This document shows, one piece after another, positions 1 through 13,976 of a stretch of DNA of 64,000 nt. How positions within the stretch are numbered: the stretch's first letter is position 1; the number at the start of each line of letters is the position of its first letter. A program made the translations under genes and the position numbers. Origin of the DNA: Phoenix dactylifera (taxonomy: Eukaryota > Streptophyta > Magnoliopsida > Arecales > Arecaceae); contig NW_024067680.1 in assembly GCF_009389715.1 (NCBI RefSeq), forward strand, positions 1,178,001 through 1,242,000, in the 5' to 3' direction. Under the pieces are notes generated by a model, which did no database searches, was not told the DNA's origin, and saw only the letters and a program-made list of their open reading frames with translations.

Positions 1-139
1 GCAGCCTAGTGATCAACTCAATTTGTTGTGCAATTTGAGTTGCAAACATCCAAACAAGTGGACTATCCCACACTAGCAACTTGAGCTGCATGTGGCTCTA
101 CTTACAGGACTCCAAAGAGCTCCTATAATTACCCAAGTC

Positions 140-230
140 CAAAGTTTTGGGGATGCACGATCTAGGAATTGAACGCAAAACCTTTGGTTACTGAATAAAG
201 GGGTGCAACAACTAGGACAAGCCCCACTTC
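140..230 (-). repeat. Possible tRNA-derived SINE fragment
   Basis: On the minus strand a TAGTTGTTGCACC segment (weak RNA polymerase III A-box) is followed after about 35 bases by GTTCAATTCC, a good B-box. It lies in the last, incomplete myosin intron. The A-box is poor and no target duplication was found, so this is a weak call. Confidence 0.25.
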
Positions 231-525
231 CACATTATTTATTTCAATATTATAACTACTAAGTGGATAAATTACTAAGCGGACCTTTGCAGGCAAACAA
301 AATAAATATTGTATCTGTGTACCCATGATAATGTCACCCATAGACTAAATCCAAATCCAAGTTCATGGTGAAAACTTTGCAGAAGTTGTCATGTATTTAA
401 AAGATTTTTCAAGGAATTTCCCACAAAAGATCCATCACTTAATAAGGAAACCTAATTCGTAGCTCACATGTATGGTCGCCCATGGAAAAAGAAACAAATA
501 ATAAAGATGAATAAAACTGAATTAC

Positions 526-3500
526 CTGTCCTGCACGGAAAAATAACTTCGTGTAACCAACTTGATACATTTCAGGTAGGATATTGAACTGTTGAAGAAT
601 GGCAACTGAAACACCGAGTGGATCCTGAAACTGAACATCCTCCAAGAGAAGAAAGCCATACCTTAAGGGACAATTATAAAGGCATCTCACAATCACAACC
701 TATAATATAAATGAGTCATGAAGGAATCAAATATAATACAGATGATATTGACTACCTTTCCGCAAATTGTTGATGTGTCATCCGACTTGGATAACCTGAC
801 CTTGAAATCCTGACTACCTCCAAAACCCCACAGCATCTGAGCTGTTGTAAGACGAGATCATTCTCATATATGCCAGGAAGCTGCTTATTGTTTGGTTTAA
901 TGCATCGAATGAAGTGAGGAGTGGTGCGTTCTAACCGCTGCATCAGTTTGAATAATTGACCCTAAAAGCATATAAAGGATTTTACAAGTAAGATAAATTA
1001 GGAACTCCACAATAGATTTTCCAAGAACATATTAAAATGCCCAAAATTTCCAAAGAGATTTTCCAAGAACATATTAAAATGCCCAAAATTTCCACTTTTA
1101 GCTAACATAATGTTGTAACTTTAAGTAAAATGGTTGAAATTTTGCAGGCAGGTACTAATGGATGAGTCTAGCAAGAAACAAGAAACATGAATAGTTTCCT
1201 TCATAATGGTTTGATTAAGTTTTAAATTTTACAATCCATCTTGATAAGAACATTGTCCAGGTTGTTTCAAGATCTGACAGACAGAAAGGTCAAAACTAAG
1301 TGCATCTTGAATCTAACCTAGCCTGAATAACAGAATTTTACTGGAGAACACATCCCAACAAGATTCATTGTGTCATTACAATATGTCTTAGCAGTAACAA
1401 CATATGTTCCTTCATTAATCTATCATCATAATAGTATTTTTCCTGACCTTCTGAAATACGGTTTCTAAGTGTACAGCTTTATTCAAATTCCATTACATAT
1501 ACAGGCATGCACAACAAGAATTTTTTCAACAAAACCATAACTCTAATCGTCCACCCTTGTCCCAACTATGCAGTGATACTGCTAAGAGACATCCAAACCC
1601 AAAAAATGTTGCTTACAAAACATGCATATAACATTTCATCACAAATCAACTAAAATGATATGCTCACAAGCTGCAAAGTGCAGACAGTACTATATACTTT
1701 AAAGTCTAAAATGATGTTTAGTTTTTTTTTTTTCTTTGACTTGTATGTCTTCTTTTTTTAACCGCTTTTCCAGTCTCTTCCATATTTGGATTTTCAATTA
1801 TTTTCTTATAATTTTTCATTCAAAGATGCTAGCATCAAAATTTTTCCAATCAGTTCGAGAAAAGAACCAAGTCTTCAAAGTTCAAACCTTGCTCACAGTA
1901 GTTAACACACAAAATGGTCACCTGAAATGTTAAAAAGTGAAGTCCATTCAAGTCAGGGTACCAGGCAGCATATCATGACGCACTAGCAATTGGCATAAGT
2001 GATATAAGCAACTAATTCATAGATGCTATGACCCCATTGCATGCTTAACTAAAAGGGGTATACCCAAAGATGGTCGTGATAACATGATTTAAATATCATT
2101 TGTTTTTTATTTAATGAATAATGTAGCATACGACCAAATTGATTGCTATGCACATGGTACTTCTATTTAGGGTGGACAATGTGGCATTCGCTCGCCTCCA
2201 ACATCTATGACGGGTATAATTGAAAAATAAAGAAAAGTTGAAGTTAAAACGAGAATACAAAGAGGTATCATGACTCTCCCATGGAAGTGGACTTAGAGAA
2301 TGATGGGTTCATGTGCAGGAATTCCCTTAATATAGCAGATTACCAGCACAAATTCTGCATTCTGAAAAATATTTGGTATCTATTATACCAAAAATAGGTA
2401 GTGCTTCTATAGCTCCCACCACTAAGGCTATAAACAACTAACTACTAATAAATAGATATAATATACCAATTATCCCATGAAGAACATTCATTAATCATTA
2501 CTCAATACAACTTTAAAGGAAAAAAAACAAAGAAAGAAAAGGATAGGAATATATCTTACAATTTTACGCCTTTGAGTATGCAAGGATTCTTTCATTATGA
2601 TCAAACAAATATCAGATTGCTGCAAGTGGCATACTGTATTCTGATATCTAACAAATCAGAGTTTAAATCACATCCCGACCTAAGCATGGTATGATGTACC
2701 ATACCGAACTGAACGGTACCTGACGTACCGTACCATACCGATACCGGTGGTGTACCGACACTCACTATGCGAAGCGTACCGCATACCATACCGTACCGAC
2801 ACTATTCTAGTGTGGCACCGATACGGAGTCTGGTACCGATACAGCGAACCTTGAACCTAACATAAAGTCTTAAACCACTTTCCAAGAAATCTAGAACCAA
2901 AGAAGCATACGGCGATCAGCTAATAAACTTAATTTCGTCTAAAATGATGAACATGTATCATAAAATTAACAGAGAAAGTATACTTAAAATCATTATAATG
3001 ATGCAATAGAAATTGACATTCTTAAACTAAGTCATGTCTTTTTCCTATAGAAATTCTAAGGGAAAAAAAGAATACAGAAAATGTTGATCAGAGACAATGG
3101 AAACTTTATTCATGTTCACATGATGTACCTTAAACTTTATCGCAACACTCTGCTTTTGTGATTCAACACTACCTAATCGTCGAAGAGGACTAACTGGATT
3201 CTGTGATTGATTAAGTAAATGAGCAGCCAATAACTGAGGGAGTTGGCAGTTACAAGACAGAAGCAATTGGATAGAATCTGAATGAAGTGGATCTCCATTC
3301 TTCTCCAAGAAGCCATTTGTTTCATACAAAACCTGATGAACACAGTCACACAGTGTTAGTCATTTGAATTACACTAATATGGTATACAAATAAACAAATA
3401 TAAAAGGTTATCTCCATCTACAAGTATAGGTTCAATTGCACCTTACCTTGCAAGTACTTTTAGAAAATGAAATTTATGCAAAAAAAAAAGGAAAAAGATT

Positions 3501-6500
3501 ACAGATGCAAAGCACATCTGAAATTAACTTCATTCTTTGCATGCATCACTAACTAAGTTTAAACCTGTTAAGTTTGACAGTGCATAGAAATTATATCGGG
3601 TGCATTATTCAATATGTTTGCCATGCATTTTCCTCCTTTTTTTCCTTTTAATTAGATTGTGCCCGGATTGTGTAAAAAAATTCTGTACATTTTTTTTTTT
3701 TTACATATGACCTGTGGTTACATGTCCTACATACCGTAATTTTTTCTTAACAAATGGCCTGTGGTGTTGTGTCCTACATATAAGGCTAGTCCTTTCTAAC
3801 TGAATATGCTTCACTTAGTTCCCTCAAGAGATGATGCATGCAATCCAGTACTTGCTCATTAATTTTTTACATTATCTAATCACAAGTTCATCATTATAAA
3901 TAGTTAACAAAATTTCAGGAAAAAGTGTAGAATTCAGCTAAAGTTGGATTTAAATGGGTTGGCCCTCTTTGCTATCATATATTCACCCAATAGTTATGAC
4001 TAGAATCTCTTCTGAATCCTCAAAGCAAAAAAAAAACACAGATCTCACTTTCTTTGACAAGACAAGTCTATCTCCACCCTCCAACCACATATTTAGTATT
4101 AGTGATCTAGTTCTAACAAAACAAACCACCCCATCTGCTGCCAATTAATAATATTTGAAAGGAGGCCTCTACTTCTTTCTTCACCAGCAAAGGATCTATC
4201 AGTGAGGGAATCAAAGTGTATGGTTATTTTCATCCTATCAAGCCACCGTGCTCTGACTAGATATATATACTCATACCATTCAAATGACTATGGAACACAT
4301 CTTATCCATTCTGTGTTTTCTAAAATAATATATAACAATTTCTTTTGGCTATTGAATCCATTTTAACCACTACAAAACTTTCATATATGCTTTCATGTGT
4401 ACTTCTAATTTCTTGAGAAGTGATTTTAAAGTTTTCAGTTCAGCTCGCTTGAGTTGCGTCCCTAAAACCCATAGCTTGTCTTTCTCGGGCTTGTTATTGC
4501 TTTTATAGCCACAATGCATCTTCTTCTGGAATTTCAGAAGAAGGATGACAGAACATTAAAAGAATAGAAAAGAGAGAGGGACAATGATTGTATCTTCTAG
4601 TTACAATAGGCTAACTTTGGATCTTGTTTGCCCTTTTGAATTAGCCTTAGATTGTGAGGATCAAATTTTATTGCTATGGGTCAGGGTAGACATCACATGA
4701 ATAAAATGCACACACTGATGAACCTGTGCTAGATAAATAACAAAGAGACTCCAATCACAAATTACCCAACTCCTTATCAACTATCCCAAGGGGGAAAAGA
4801 AAAGATCGAAAAACCCAATATTACATGACAGCATTGTGATTACCACATCAAGTGCTCTACTCTAAAAGTGAAAAGTATGAATTTGGCATACATTAAGATT
4901 GAATAAACTTCACAACTTGCTCCTCATTTTGATGTTATGTTTTCAGCATTTCATGATTTCGTCATTTTTCCTCATATAATTTCTTAAATGATGCAATTTA
5001 CTGCTATATAACTTGGTTTTCATAATTTTCTTTATTTTACTCACCTTTATTAACTATGTTCATCAGAAATTGCACCAGTATCAGCATAATGTGGAAATGA
5101 GATGCAGGCAAGACTATGACCATGACCATAACTATCAAGCATTGCCCCAGCTATGTTCTTATCCATCAAATTAAGGCAATGCAAGACTTAACAAATTTAG
5201 ATTATTTCATTAGTTCCAAGAATAAATTTGCAGATCAAATAAATACAACTTAAGATGCAGCCTTGGAGATTCATGTAAATGTATTCCTGTAAAAAGATAG
5301 GGTGCACACTTAATAAAAAGAAAACAGAATCAAAACCATGAAATATTAGAAAGCACTCTTTCAATATTCATGCATGAATGTTTATAATGAAGTCCTCATT
5401 CTTTCAATATTCATGTATGAATGTTTATAATAAAGTCCCATAAACAACTTAAAGACTTGGATAAGAATGACTCACCTCTCCAGCATAGTGGCAAATTCTG
5501 AAGGCACCTTCTCTTTCCGCCTTAAAGCAACGATTACCAATCAAATGCTGCTTAAGCTTGTCAGCAAGGGTCAAATCAGTTGCTTTGGGGAAAGTTAACT
5601 CTTCATCCAATAAAGATAACAGCCCCAGGGGTTTCTGTCATTCACAGGATCTCAATGTCATGATCCAAACATCAAAACTATACTTCAAGCAGTATGCCAT
5701 GGCCATGATATTGTCGAGAAAACATAAATGCAAATGCCATTAAACTGTCATGAATGACAAACAAATGGTAAGATTTTCCTTCAGAATGTTTTGAATCCCA
5801 CTATCAGTTAAAGTGCCTGATGTGTGGTACAAGCTCTTGGAATTATTTTTTTATATTACTCTACAATTTGATTTCTGAGCTTGAAGATTTAGATGTTATG
5901 GGAATTTACAATGACATTGATTGACTGAGGAAGCAACAGGATTCTTCTAGTCTTTTTCTGTCGGATTCTTTAATCATTTTATTAACCAGAAGGGGGTGGT
6001 TTAGCAGTTTGCCCTCTAGCTTCAGTGTTGTGTAGATGTGCAGCCCAGAGAAAGTTAAGATTTTTTTCCTTTTGGAGCCGGCTACTGGATATATTGGTCA
6101 AGTGCTTGCTAAGAAGAGCTGGAAGTTACATCAGAATGGTGTCTTTTATTCTGCTCCTGCAGAGACCATAGATCATGTTTTTAATATTCTCTATTAAGTG
6201 CCTTTCAGGTTAGGGGCGATCCATCTTGCAGAAGTTAAAAGACTAGTTTGAAACAGTTAGTTGGTAGTTTTTTGCTAGTGGTTCTGTTTTGTAGATAAGC
6301 AAACTGGGTGATCCATTGTTGTATGCTTTGTGTTCTGTTTGTTTCCTTTCTTTCACTATCTGTATGATTTGGGTGGGATCACCCTCCCAAGTCAGTAAGT
6401 CAAATCCAAAATAAATTAATCATAACTGAATACAGCCAAGAATGTGGAATCTGAAACAGAGGATTAAAATATCATGCTCTGATTTAAAAATGACAGGATT

Positions 6501-9500
6501 GCCTTAATGTTCAGATTGGCATTTCGCACATATTTGCATTTACAATTGTTATGCTGGACTTATAGGTCATGCCCTTGCTACTGCAATGCTCTTGTTACCA
6601 TGAATGCATTTGAAGCACCAGCAGGACATGAATCTACAGGACCAATGCAGCACATGAGGGATAGGATGGTCAGTTGGTCACACTGTTCATTATGAGCACT
6701 ATATGCTCAAACAAAGTGTTATAACTCAAAACATATAGCTAAGTGAAAAAATAAATAAGCAGATTTTCTAGTATAGATTTATCAGAATTCATATCTCAAA
6801 AGATAATGCAATGGAAATGAACGCCTAGATCTTGTACACACTCACAAAATTAATGACTTTCTAACTTTCCATCAGCAGAAGGCATCAGGTAGTGAATGCC
6901 ATTGGCAGCCGTCATAAGAAGCAAGTAATACTGTAATAGTCTCCAAAACAAATTGCAATGCAAACTGATCAAATTTTATAAAAAAGCTAACAGAGCCCAG
7001 ATGACAAAGGAAAGAAAGGAAACACGAACATTGATATATGACAGAGTAAAGAACCGGACATCTTTTATGGTTAAACTTCTCAACAATTTTGCTGCACTCA
7101 ACACTAGCCAGAACTTTATGAAAACCAGAGATTTATTTAAAAAATAAAGTCAATAGTTCAAAAATGCCTTCTCAAATGTAAACGATCACAAAATTACCTT
7201 CTCAAAAAGATTTAAACATTCAGTATTGTCTGCAAATTCAACTTTCGTCCAGTCGATCCCATCTTGGATATATTCCTAATATCAATAAGAAAAGCGCATA
7301 AGGCCCTTCGCAGAAAACCAGGTTATTTTGTGCACAGACAATCTTATATATATGGTACTTATCAGTAAAAAAGAAAAGAAAGAAAAACAAAAAAAAGAAA
7401 AGGTGACTTAAATCTCACAACTATAAGTTAGGCATTATGTATAATTAGAAATCCTAATACCAGCATATTTGGGATGCTCACCTCCTGCTCAAGTTTGAAC
7501 GGATGTCGATTGAAGTGCTGCTGCAGTCTTTCATTTGCATAGTTTATACAAAATTGTTCAAAGCTGTTCTTCTGCAACAATGACAAGTGCATTTTCAAGA
7601 CATAAGCTTGTTGAGAATGTCATTTCAATAAACAAGATATCAGACAATAATCGTACATCATAAGATTCAAACCCATATATGTCCAAAATGCTTATAAATC
7701 TCCCAGTACGTGATTTTCCGACTTCCAGTGACCTGTTAATTTGCTCTACAAGCCAGTCGAACAAGCTAGAATAAATTGATTTTGCCAATGCATCTCTGGT
7801 GCTGATGGCCTACAGAGGGATAATATGCCAATCAAAACCTACCACATAAATGCAGGCAAAGAGAGAGAGTGGAAGGTGGGGGGTGTGGAGAGGGGGCAGA
7901 CAGTTGGCTAAGCAATTAGGTACCTGGGGCAATGTCAGCTTTTGAATAACTATGTCATTTCCAGCTTGAATTTTGTGAGTTGATAAAGTCAGCATCAGGT
8001 CAGGAACTTTGCAACCCATCAATTTTGTCACATTTGTTACAGCTGTACAACATTTAAAATCAATGGTGCAGCATACTGGTGAGTGAACATATCAGCTTTA
8101 AAAGACATCCAGAACCAAACAGAAATTCTGCAGAATTTATTTACACTAACAACAATATATTCTACATGGTCTGTAATGCAAAATCAAGTGCTATCTTATT
8201 TCCACACTATTTTCATATTTATGCTTCGAGTAAAGGTTCTTGCATGATATGGTTCATCAACAAAAGTTGATGGCCCAGATGCCGTAGCCAAATTTTGCAG
8301 TATTCATATTTTCATGTTTCACTTTTCATATTTTCTTCTTAATTCTACATTTTAATATCTAAACCATGGTCTCAACTCTCAAGTATCATTGTTGTATGAC
8401 AACCAAAATATCATAAATGAAATACCAAGAATGCCTCTCTCATTAAAAATTCTCTCTGGAATGTGATTACAACAATACGAGATTTCTCAGTTCCTATACA
8501 TGAATTCAATCTCTTGACAATGTTAGTTGAAGCTTCCCGTTAAGTTTTAAAATGTACAGGTGCAAGTTGTTGATCGAATCCTAGCGACATCAAATTTCGG
8601 TGCCACAAGTGAAATCACAAAAAACATAAGGGAAAAGGAAAATAGGAAAATAGGAAAACCTTTAAAGAAACTTGGCATGTAACAACCAACATCTTTTGCC
8701 TCCACCAAGGTTCTTTGAGATCTGCAAGCTACTACTAGTGCTAGGCTATCACATCAAAATATCAGGTCATCATCTGTATAGATGCATTCTGTTAATCGCA
8801 ATCCATGATAAAGTAACCAAAGTTAAAAAAGAATGTTCTACTTATTTATTGATGTAAGTTAAACATTAGGTTTTATATTCACCTTTAGTTTAATGGATTT
8901 GTTAAGCAGCACAAAATAATATGACTGTTACTGCATAGTCATAACAGGTCTGGGACACCTTATTTTAGAGACTTGAATATTAGTTAATATAGATATTTCT
9001 CTCTCATTGAGAAAGTCAAGTTTAAATCTCACTAGAAAACCTTCATTGATTAGAATAGGTGGGAGGGTCCTAACTTTGGTCATAGGTGGTAGACTTGAAC
9101 ATATAACCATATTTGCAAGTGAAGCAAATTAACAGATTAAAAGTCAGCACATAAATGTAGGTTATGGAATATCAGATCATTCTTATGAATTCAGTTCACA
9201 ATCAGGGGCCCAGAATTTGATTCCATCCACCATGAAATTGTAGCTGCATTTGGAATGTATATGAAACTCTGTCATGATCTAGAACCATAATAAGGAATAT
9301 CATAATATTAATACAGAATAGATTATTATGAAGCGTCCACCAGAAAAAAGCAAATAATCATAAAGTTTATCATTATGAGCGCTTATAAACCATCTAAATG
9401 AAAGAACCAAAAAAAAATGGCTTTGTAGAAATTTGACTAACAAGAATACCTTCACTTGGAACGACTTCCACATGGTTTTCATTGTCAATTACCAAATACT

Positions 9501-12500
9501 CAATATTTCCCAGCCATAGAACTGCAGCAAGCATTGCAAATACACTCTCTTGATCTTCCTTAGAGACTCGAACAATATCTAATGCTTCCTGGACAGTTGA
9601 ACACCAATTAGAGCAACATCCAGAGTCTTATGACTTCCAGAAGGCCAGATTGAAAAAAGATTCATACAAGAGGTTCAAAAACGGGAATCAGGGAAAAATC
9701 TAAAATACCGTCAGCCTGTGAAACCTTAAAGCATCATCAACATCATCAATTCTCAAACAGTCACTCTGCTTCAAATATTCGTAATTGTTGGCTGCTTTCA
9801 GGTTTAATTTCTCTGTAAATTGGATTGAATCTTCAAACAAATGTCCAGCACAAAATTATTGCTATCTAACGAATATACTTAAAATATAGATGCTCATCAA
9901 AGAGTAAATCATGTGCAGTAAAAAAAATGGCCTCAGTAAATGAAAGGCAAGCCAAGCCCCTAGAAGTTCGTATGTCTCATGTAACTAACAGAACTAAAAA
10001 ATAAAGAAAAATTTTTCTTTTTGACTACCTCTGAGGGATGCAGGAGCTCCTGCACAAAGTTGATAGAATACATGATATGATCTTTCTCCTTTTGCTCGCT
10101 GAACCACCCTAGACTGCTCATGGATGATATAGAAACCTTCAGTGACCAGTACATCGCATAGCAAATAAGCTAAAGTTTCAAATAGCAGTTGACATACCTT
10201 CTCAAGCAAAACTGCAAATTAAGTTCAAAGTCAACGAACAAGGCATAGCAAAAGAAATTAATTAGTTGACTAAATAGTAATAAAAGTTATTTGTTTAAAT
10301 GTGTTAAAAGAAACAAGAGTCATTAAAGCATGCTCACAGGTTTGGATCTTTGCACCGCAAATTCTTCCAGATGTACTGAAATGTATATCAATCAGCTTCC
10401 CCTGCAACAAATTATGGGAACAAACAGCTACATGACAAATCTCTCAAACGCTCATTTTGACCATGAAATTACCCACGAAAGCATAGTTTCGTAAATTATG
10501 GAAGCATGCCTGTTACAGACACTGTCTGCCTGTCACTAGGAAAATAGGAAAGAGGACTCACAAATCGGCTAGAGTTGTCATTTCTAAGTGTCTTTGCATT
10601 TCCAAATGCTTCTAGTATAGGATTAGTCTGAAGAATTTCATACTCTATACCACTGCCACCCCCCAGGGCAGCAAGGTATTGCATCGCAATCTTCGCTGTT
10701 TCAGTTTTCCCAGCTCCGCTCTCACCACTGCAATGCAAGCCAAATGTCGAAATTCCATCAGCAATTTACCTAGGGACTACATACATACAAATGATAAATA
10801 GAACCTTGGAGAGAGAAAGGGGTAATTAAAGAATTCATATCTATGAACCGAGAACCTGTCATTTACCTAATGATGATAGATTGATTTACTCCATCTGCAA
10901 AATCCATATATTAATTACAATGGTTGTTCATCATACTGCATCCAGAACTATATGCCTAAAAGTAACCATATCCTCACCTCTCATCATTTCATTGAAAGCA
11001 CTGTCAGCTATAGCATAGACATGTGGATTCTCCGTAGTTTTCTCCTTATAAGCTGCAATATAGTCATCTCCATAAAGAGGAACTTCTTTAAAGGGATTGA
11101 TTGCAACCAAAACAAGCCCTGCTTTGGTCTGCATAAAGAAAATATGCAAGATTATACAGGCATATGCAAATTGAAGAATACAAGAACAACATCAATTTGT
11201 AACAATACTTACATAAACCATATCATGAACATATCTGCATTTAAGATTGTGAAGAACTGAAGGTTCATTTAAGTAACTAAGCTGTATAAGATCATCCACT
11301 CCATCAAGGACTTGTGGATTTGATGGTAAGAGATTTTCTACAAGCACTGCCAAAACCTGTGTGCAACAAATAGGGAGTGCTTAAATACCATTAAACTGAG
11401 TGGTTATTGCCAAGAAAATACTAATACACAGCTAGACCAAACATAAAACTCACTCTGCCCTCAGGTAGCAAGATATTAGCATTGTTCCCTGAAATTGATT
11501 GGATTTCTCCCAACCCCCACTCAGCATCTGGAAGACGACACCAAACCTGAAGTTTCTGAAAAACAGAAGGCTTAAAATTTAGTGAATGTATTCCACATCA
11601 ATCACTAAAATTTAATGGAGAAAGTACAGAAGTGGAAAACTTGGAAGCAAGCTTGCTCATCTCCATATCAAGAAAAACAGATCTTCACTAAAAAGGAAAC
11701 AAGAGAACTCTAAGCACTTTAGGTTTAGGGTGTTTGTTGTTCATGAACTATACAATTATGACAAAAAAAAATGAACAGTAAAAATGGACAAAAATAGCCT
11801 AATTTAAGCCTGAGAACCCAAAAACTAACAATCAGAGAGGTTAAAGTCAAAAAAAGGATTTGACATGCATGCCAATTATCAAGAGACGAAATTGCCAAAT
11901 AGGGGTGTCAAACATATGTCGAAAAAGGGGTTCTCAAACATCCTCAAACAAGGTTTGGGGGATGAAGGTGATAGGAGTTGGAGGAGTGCAGAATAAAGCC
12001 CTCAAAATATGTGGACAAGTATGAGGCTATCAGAATGTGAAAAAAAACTTGGTGTGATTGTGCATATGGGTGATGGTACACAACATATACAAATAATCAG
12101 CTTCTAATATAATGTTTCCAAACATCTTCATGAAAATTCAACACAAGAGCCAAATCCTCATTATTCAAAGAACCTTGGTTCCACTAGAATTAGGCAATTA
12201 TTCTGGCTGCAACATGTGCTCACATCATCAGAATTGAATAATGATTTTTGATGGCAAGAAGACAGGTATGATCATCAGGATATTTTGATTTTATGAAAGT
12301 ACAAGATGATGGAGACCGATGAATATGATAGTAACTTGGAAAAGAAGATACTAGAAAAGTCTGAGGCTCTATAAAAGAACAAAGTGATCTGTAATTTCCA
12401 TGAATCACCATTTTGAATACATGACACCTATAGTGCTCAGTTAGGCAGCAAATTGAATAAAAAATTAAGATAACAGAGTTGAATTTAAGTCCTTAATATA

Positions 12501-13976
12501 GGGCTAGTACATTTGCTAACCCATTCTTCATTCATAGCTTGCAGAAGAAACAAAAGACTCAAAGATGAGACTGCTGGTTGAAAAGAATGCATCATTCTTC
12601 TAGTTTTCTTCATGATTTTAGGTGTCATTAATGGAAGGAAAAGAAAGTAATTTGTGATGATGGATGGGAAAAAAAAAAAGGTGAATACCTAAGATAACAT
12701 GGATGTCAGTTGTGAGGAAGAATATAACAAAGCTTGGAATACAATCGGAGGTGGCCCTAAATAAAAATACTTGGCGAATGAAGATCCATAAAGCTGACCC
12801 CAGATAGTTGATAAAAGGCTGGATGCTTATGGTTTTGGTTATCAATATTAAGGGGAAAAAAAGATCCTACATATAATCAAAGAGAAGGTGCACAAAGCTT
12901 CCAAAGGGTCTATACGACCATAAATTTTATGGTTGTAAGCAGAAAGATCAATTTTAGAGTTTTAGATATTTACTAAATACCTCAGCAAAAATTGTGCTGT
13001 GGAGACATGACAACTTTGACTCAGAAAGGTGCACCACACCATTATTCTCCAAAAAAAGAAAGAGTATTTGTATGTATCTCCTCTAAAAGTCATAGGAAGT
13101 TCTCTCACATATTCACTTACTATTAGAATGGGAAATTTTCATGTGATCCCCACAGTTTCTATCCCAAGATAGCCTTTCCTTTCATGTTTTCCAGATCCTG
13201 GAAGTTCCCCAGGCCACAAAATGCTAACTCTGACACTGTTCCATCTACTTAATCAGAAGGCCACCATATGTGCAGATTATGTTGACACTGAAACTAGCTT
13301 TACTAAGTTTTATGTTCTTATTAAAGTATCAAAAAATTAAGTACTTTTAAAGTGATAGGTGATAGGCAAATCTAATAATATATTAAATTTTATACAAAGC
13401 ACTGCACTGCTTTAACAGCAAAATTTTTATGTTCTATACAGTAGCTAATTCAAAGATTAAGTGAAATTCAAGAGTATCATCCAAAAAAATTACCTTCTTT
13501 AAGACATAATTTTTTATGTGACCAAATCTCAGCTTCTCTTCCAACAGACCCACCAACGACAAGGGGTCCACAGGAGACCCCGAGCCATTGACATCTTCTG
13601 ACCTTTCTTCATAGCTGTCTAGCTTCGATATCTTATCATAAGGAGATTCTTCTGGCTGGTCGGATTTTGAGAACCTTTTGCTTCCAAAGATACTGCTTTT
13701 GAATACTGCTTCCTTGTCTTCCTTCCAAGCCTGCCCATCTTTATTCTGCACCCATTTCTTCGGATCCTTCATCAGGCATTCAGCTGTATTGGTTTCTATC
13801 TTAGAATTTAACAGCAATGACCTCCTCGAAGAAGGAAGGCGTCCTCTTAAGGTGGGTCGTACCGGCAATGCTGGTGGCACATCCTTCGCCTTCCGGTCCC
13901 TCTGCTCGAGAGCCTCCAGCATTTCCTCCAGCGAACTCTTTGTAGCCAGTGGAGTTAAGGGCATGGCAGATGACAT
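526..13976 (-). CDS. VIII-B: Class VIII myosin (VIII-B type), motor domain; 3' part outside window
   Basis: Actin-based motor of the plant-specific class VIII, in other plants linked to plasma membrane, plasmodesmata and endocytosis. Coding exons, 5' to 3': 13494-13976, 11454-11555, 11213-11356, 10978-11128, 10867-10894, 10562-10727, 10338-10401, 10198-10211, 10029-10113, 9709-9812, 9450-9588, 7924-8042, 7657-7809, 7482-7571, 7198-7275, 5476-5634, 3129-3332, 756-961, 526-661. All junctions are GT-AG and phases agree, giving 875 codons. Visible motifs: P-loop GESGAGKT (about residues 304-311), switch I NSSRF (354-358), switch II DIYGFE (576-581), the RCIKPN actin-binding segment and the [11 protein letters not shown] converter-side helix. 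The start chosen ([20 protein letters not shown]) resembles the short N-terminus of Arabidopsis VIII-B; a Met seven codons upstream (13997) is the alternative. The sequence runs out after FRAGQ, so the IQ motifs, coiled coil and stop are missing only because of the window edge. Confidence 0.93.
1014..1096. repeat. Tandem duplication, 42-bp period, in a myosin intron
   Basis: A segment starting AGATTTTCCAAGAACATA at 1014 is repeated almost exactly from 1056. Two copies only, inside the intron between the exons at 3129-3332 and 756-961. Recent slippage or unequal crossover is the simplest explanation. Confidence 0.85.
2685..2860. repeat. Dispersed TACCG-rich repeat, copy 1
   Basis: A block dense in TACCGTACC, TACCGATAC and GGTACC motifs within the AT-rich myosin intron. 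On the minus strand it begins GGTTCAAGGTTCGCTG, resembling the edges of the copies near 20313 and 31550. No coding potential. Probably a short non-autonomous transposon family. Confidence 0.55.
5355..5442. repeat. Tandem duplication, about 43-bp period
   Basis: CTTTCAATATTCATGCATGA followed by a near-identical copy (CATGTATGA) about 43 bases later, immediately downstream of the myosin exon at 5476-5634. Each unit also contains a small palindrome around TGCA. Confidence 0.8.
6040..6400 (+). mobile_element. L1-type LINE remnant (zf-RVT region and 3' end)
   Basis: Positions 6048-6197 on the plus strand translate without interruption into a peptide containing [29 protein letters not shown] and [11 protein letters not shown]. 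This matches the zinc-binding 'zf-RVT' segment found after the reverse transcriptase of plant L1 LINEs, followed by a stop and a T-rich 3' region. It sits antisense in the myosin intron between exons 7198-7275 and 5476-5634. The expected cysteines are mostly lost (SAPAET where the family has C.AP.ET), so it is a decayed fragment. Confidence 0.7.
8043..9449 (-). other. Myosin intron of 1.4 kb without recognisable content
   Basis: AT-rich sequence between exons 9450-9588 and 7924-8042. Short open frames occur on both strands but none resembles a known protein or has splice-compatible extensions. No repeat family recognised. Confidence 0.6.
12685..12850 (+). mobile_element. RTE-type LINE 3' end, copy 1
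   Basis: The plus strand encodes a short open tail with [13 protein letters not shown], then [16 protein letters not shown] and a stop at about 12808. This is the characteristic C-terminus of plant RTE-like LINE ORFs. It is followed by the usual 3' signature (GACCCCAGATAGTTG, then AAAAGGCTGGATG). It lies in the first large myosin intron. A related copy is at 24478-24590. Confidence 0.65.

Noticed and set aside
439..520. Extension of the myosin exon past position 526
   Set aside because: Reading through gives VIQFYSSLLF..., unlike the IQ-motif neck expected. A GTAATTC donor sits exactly after the conserved FRAGQ, so it is intron.
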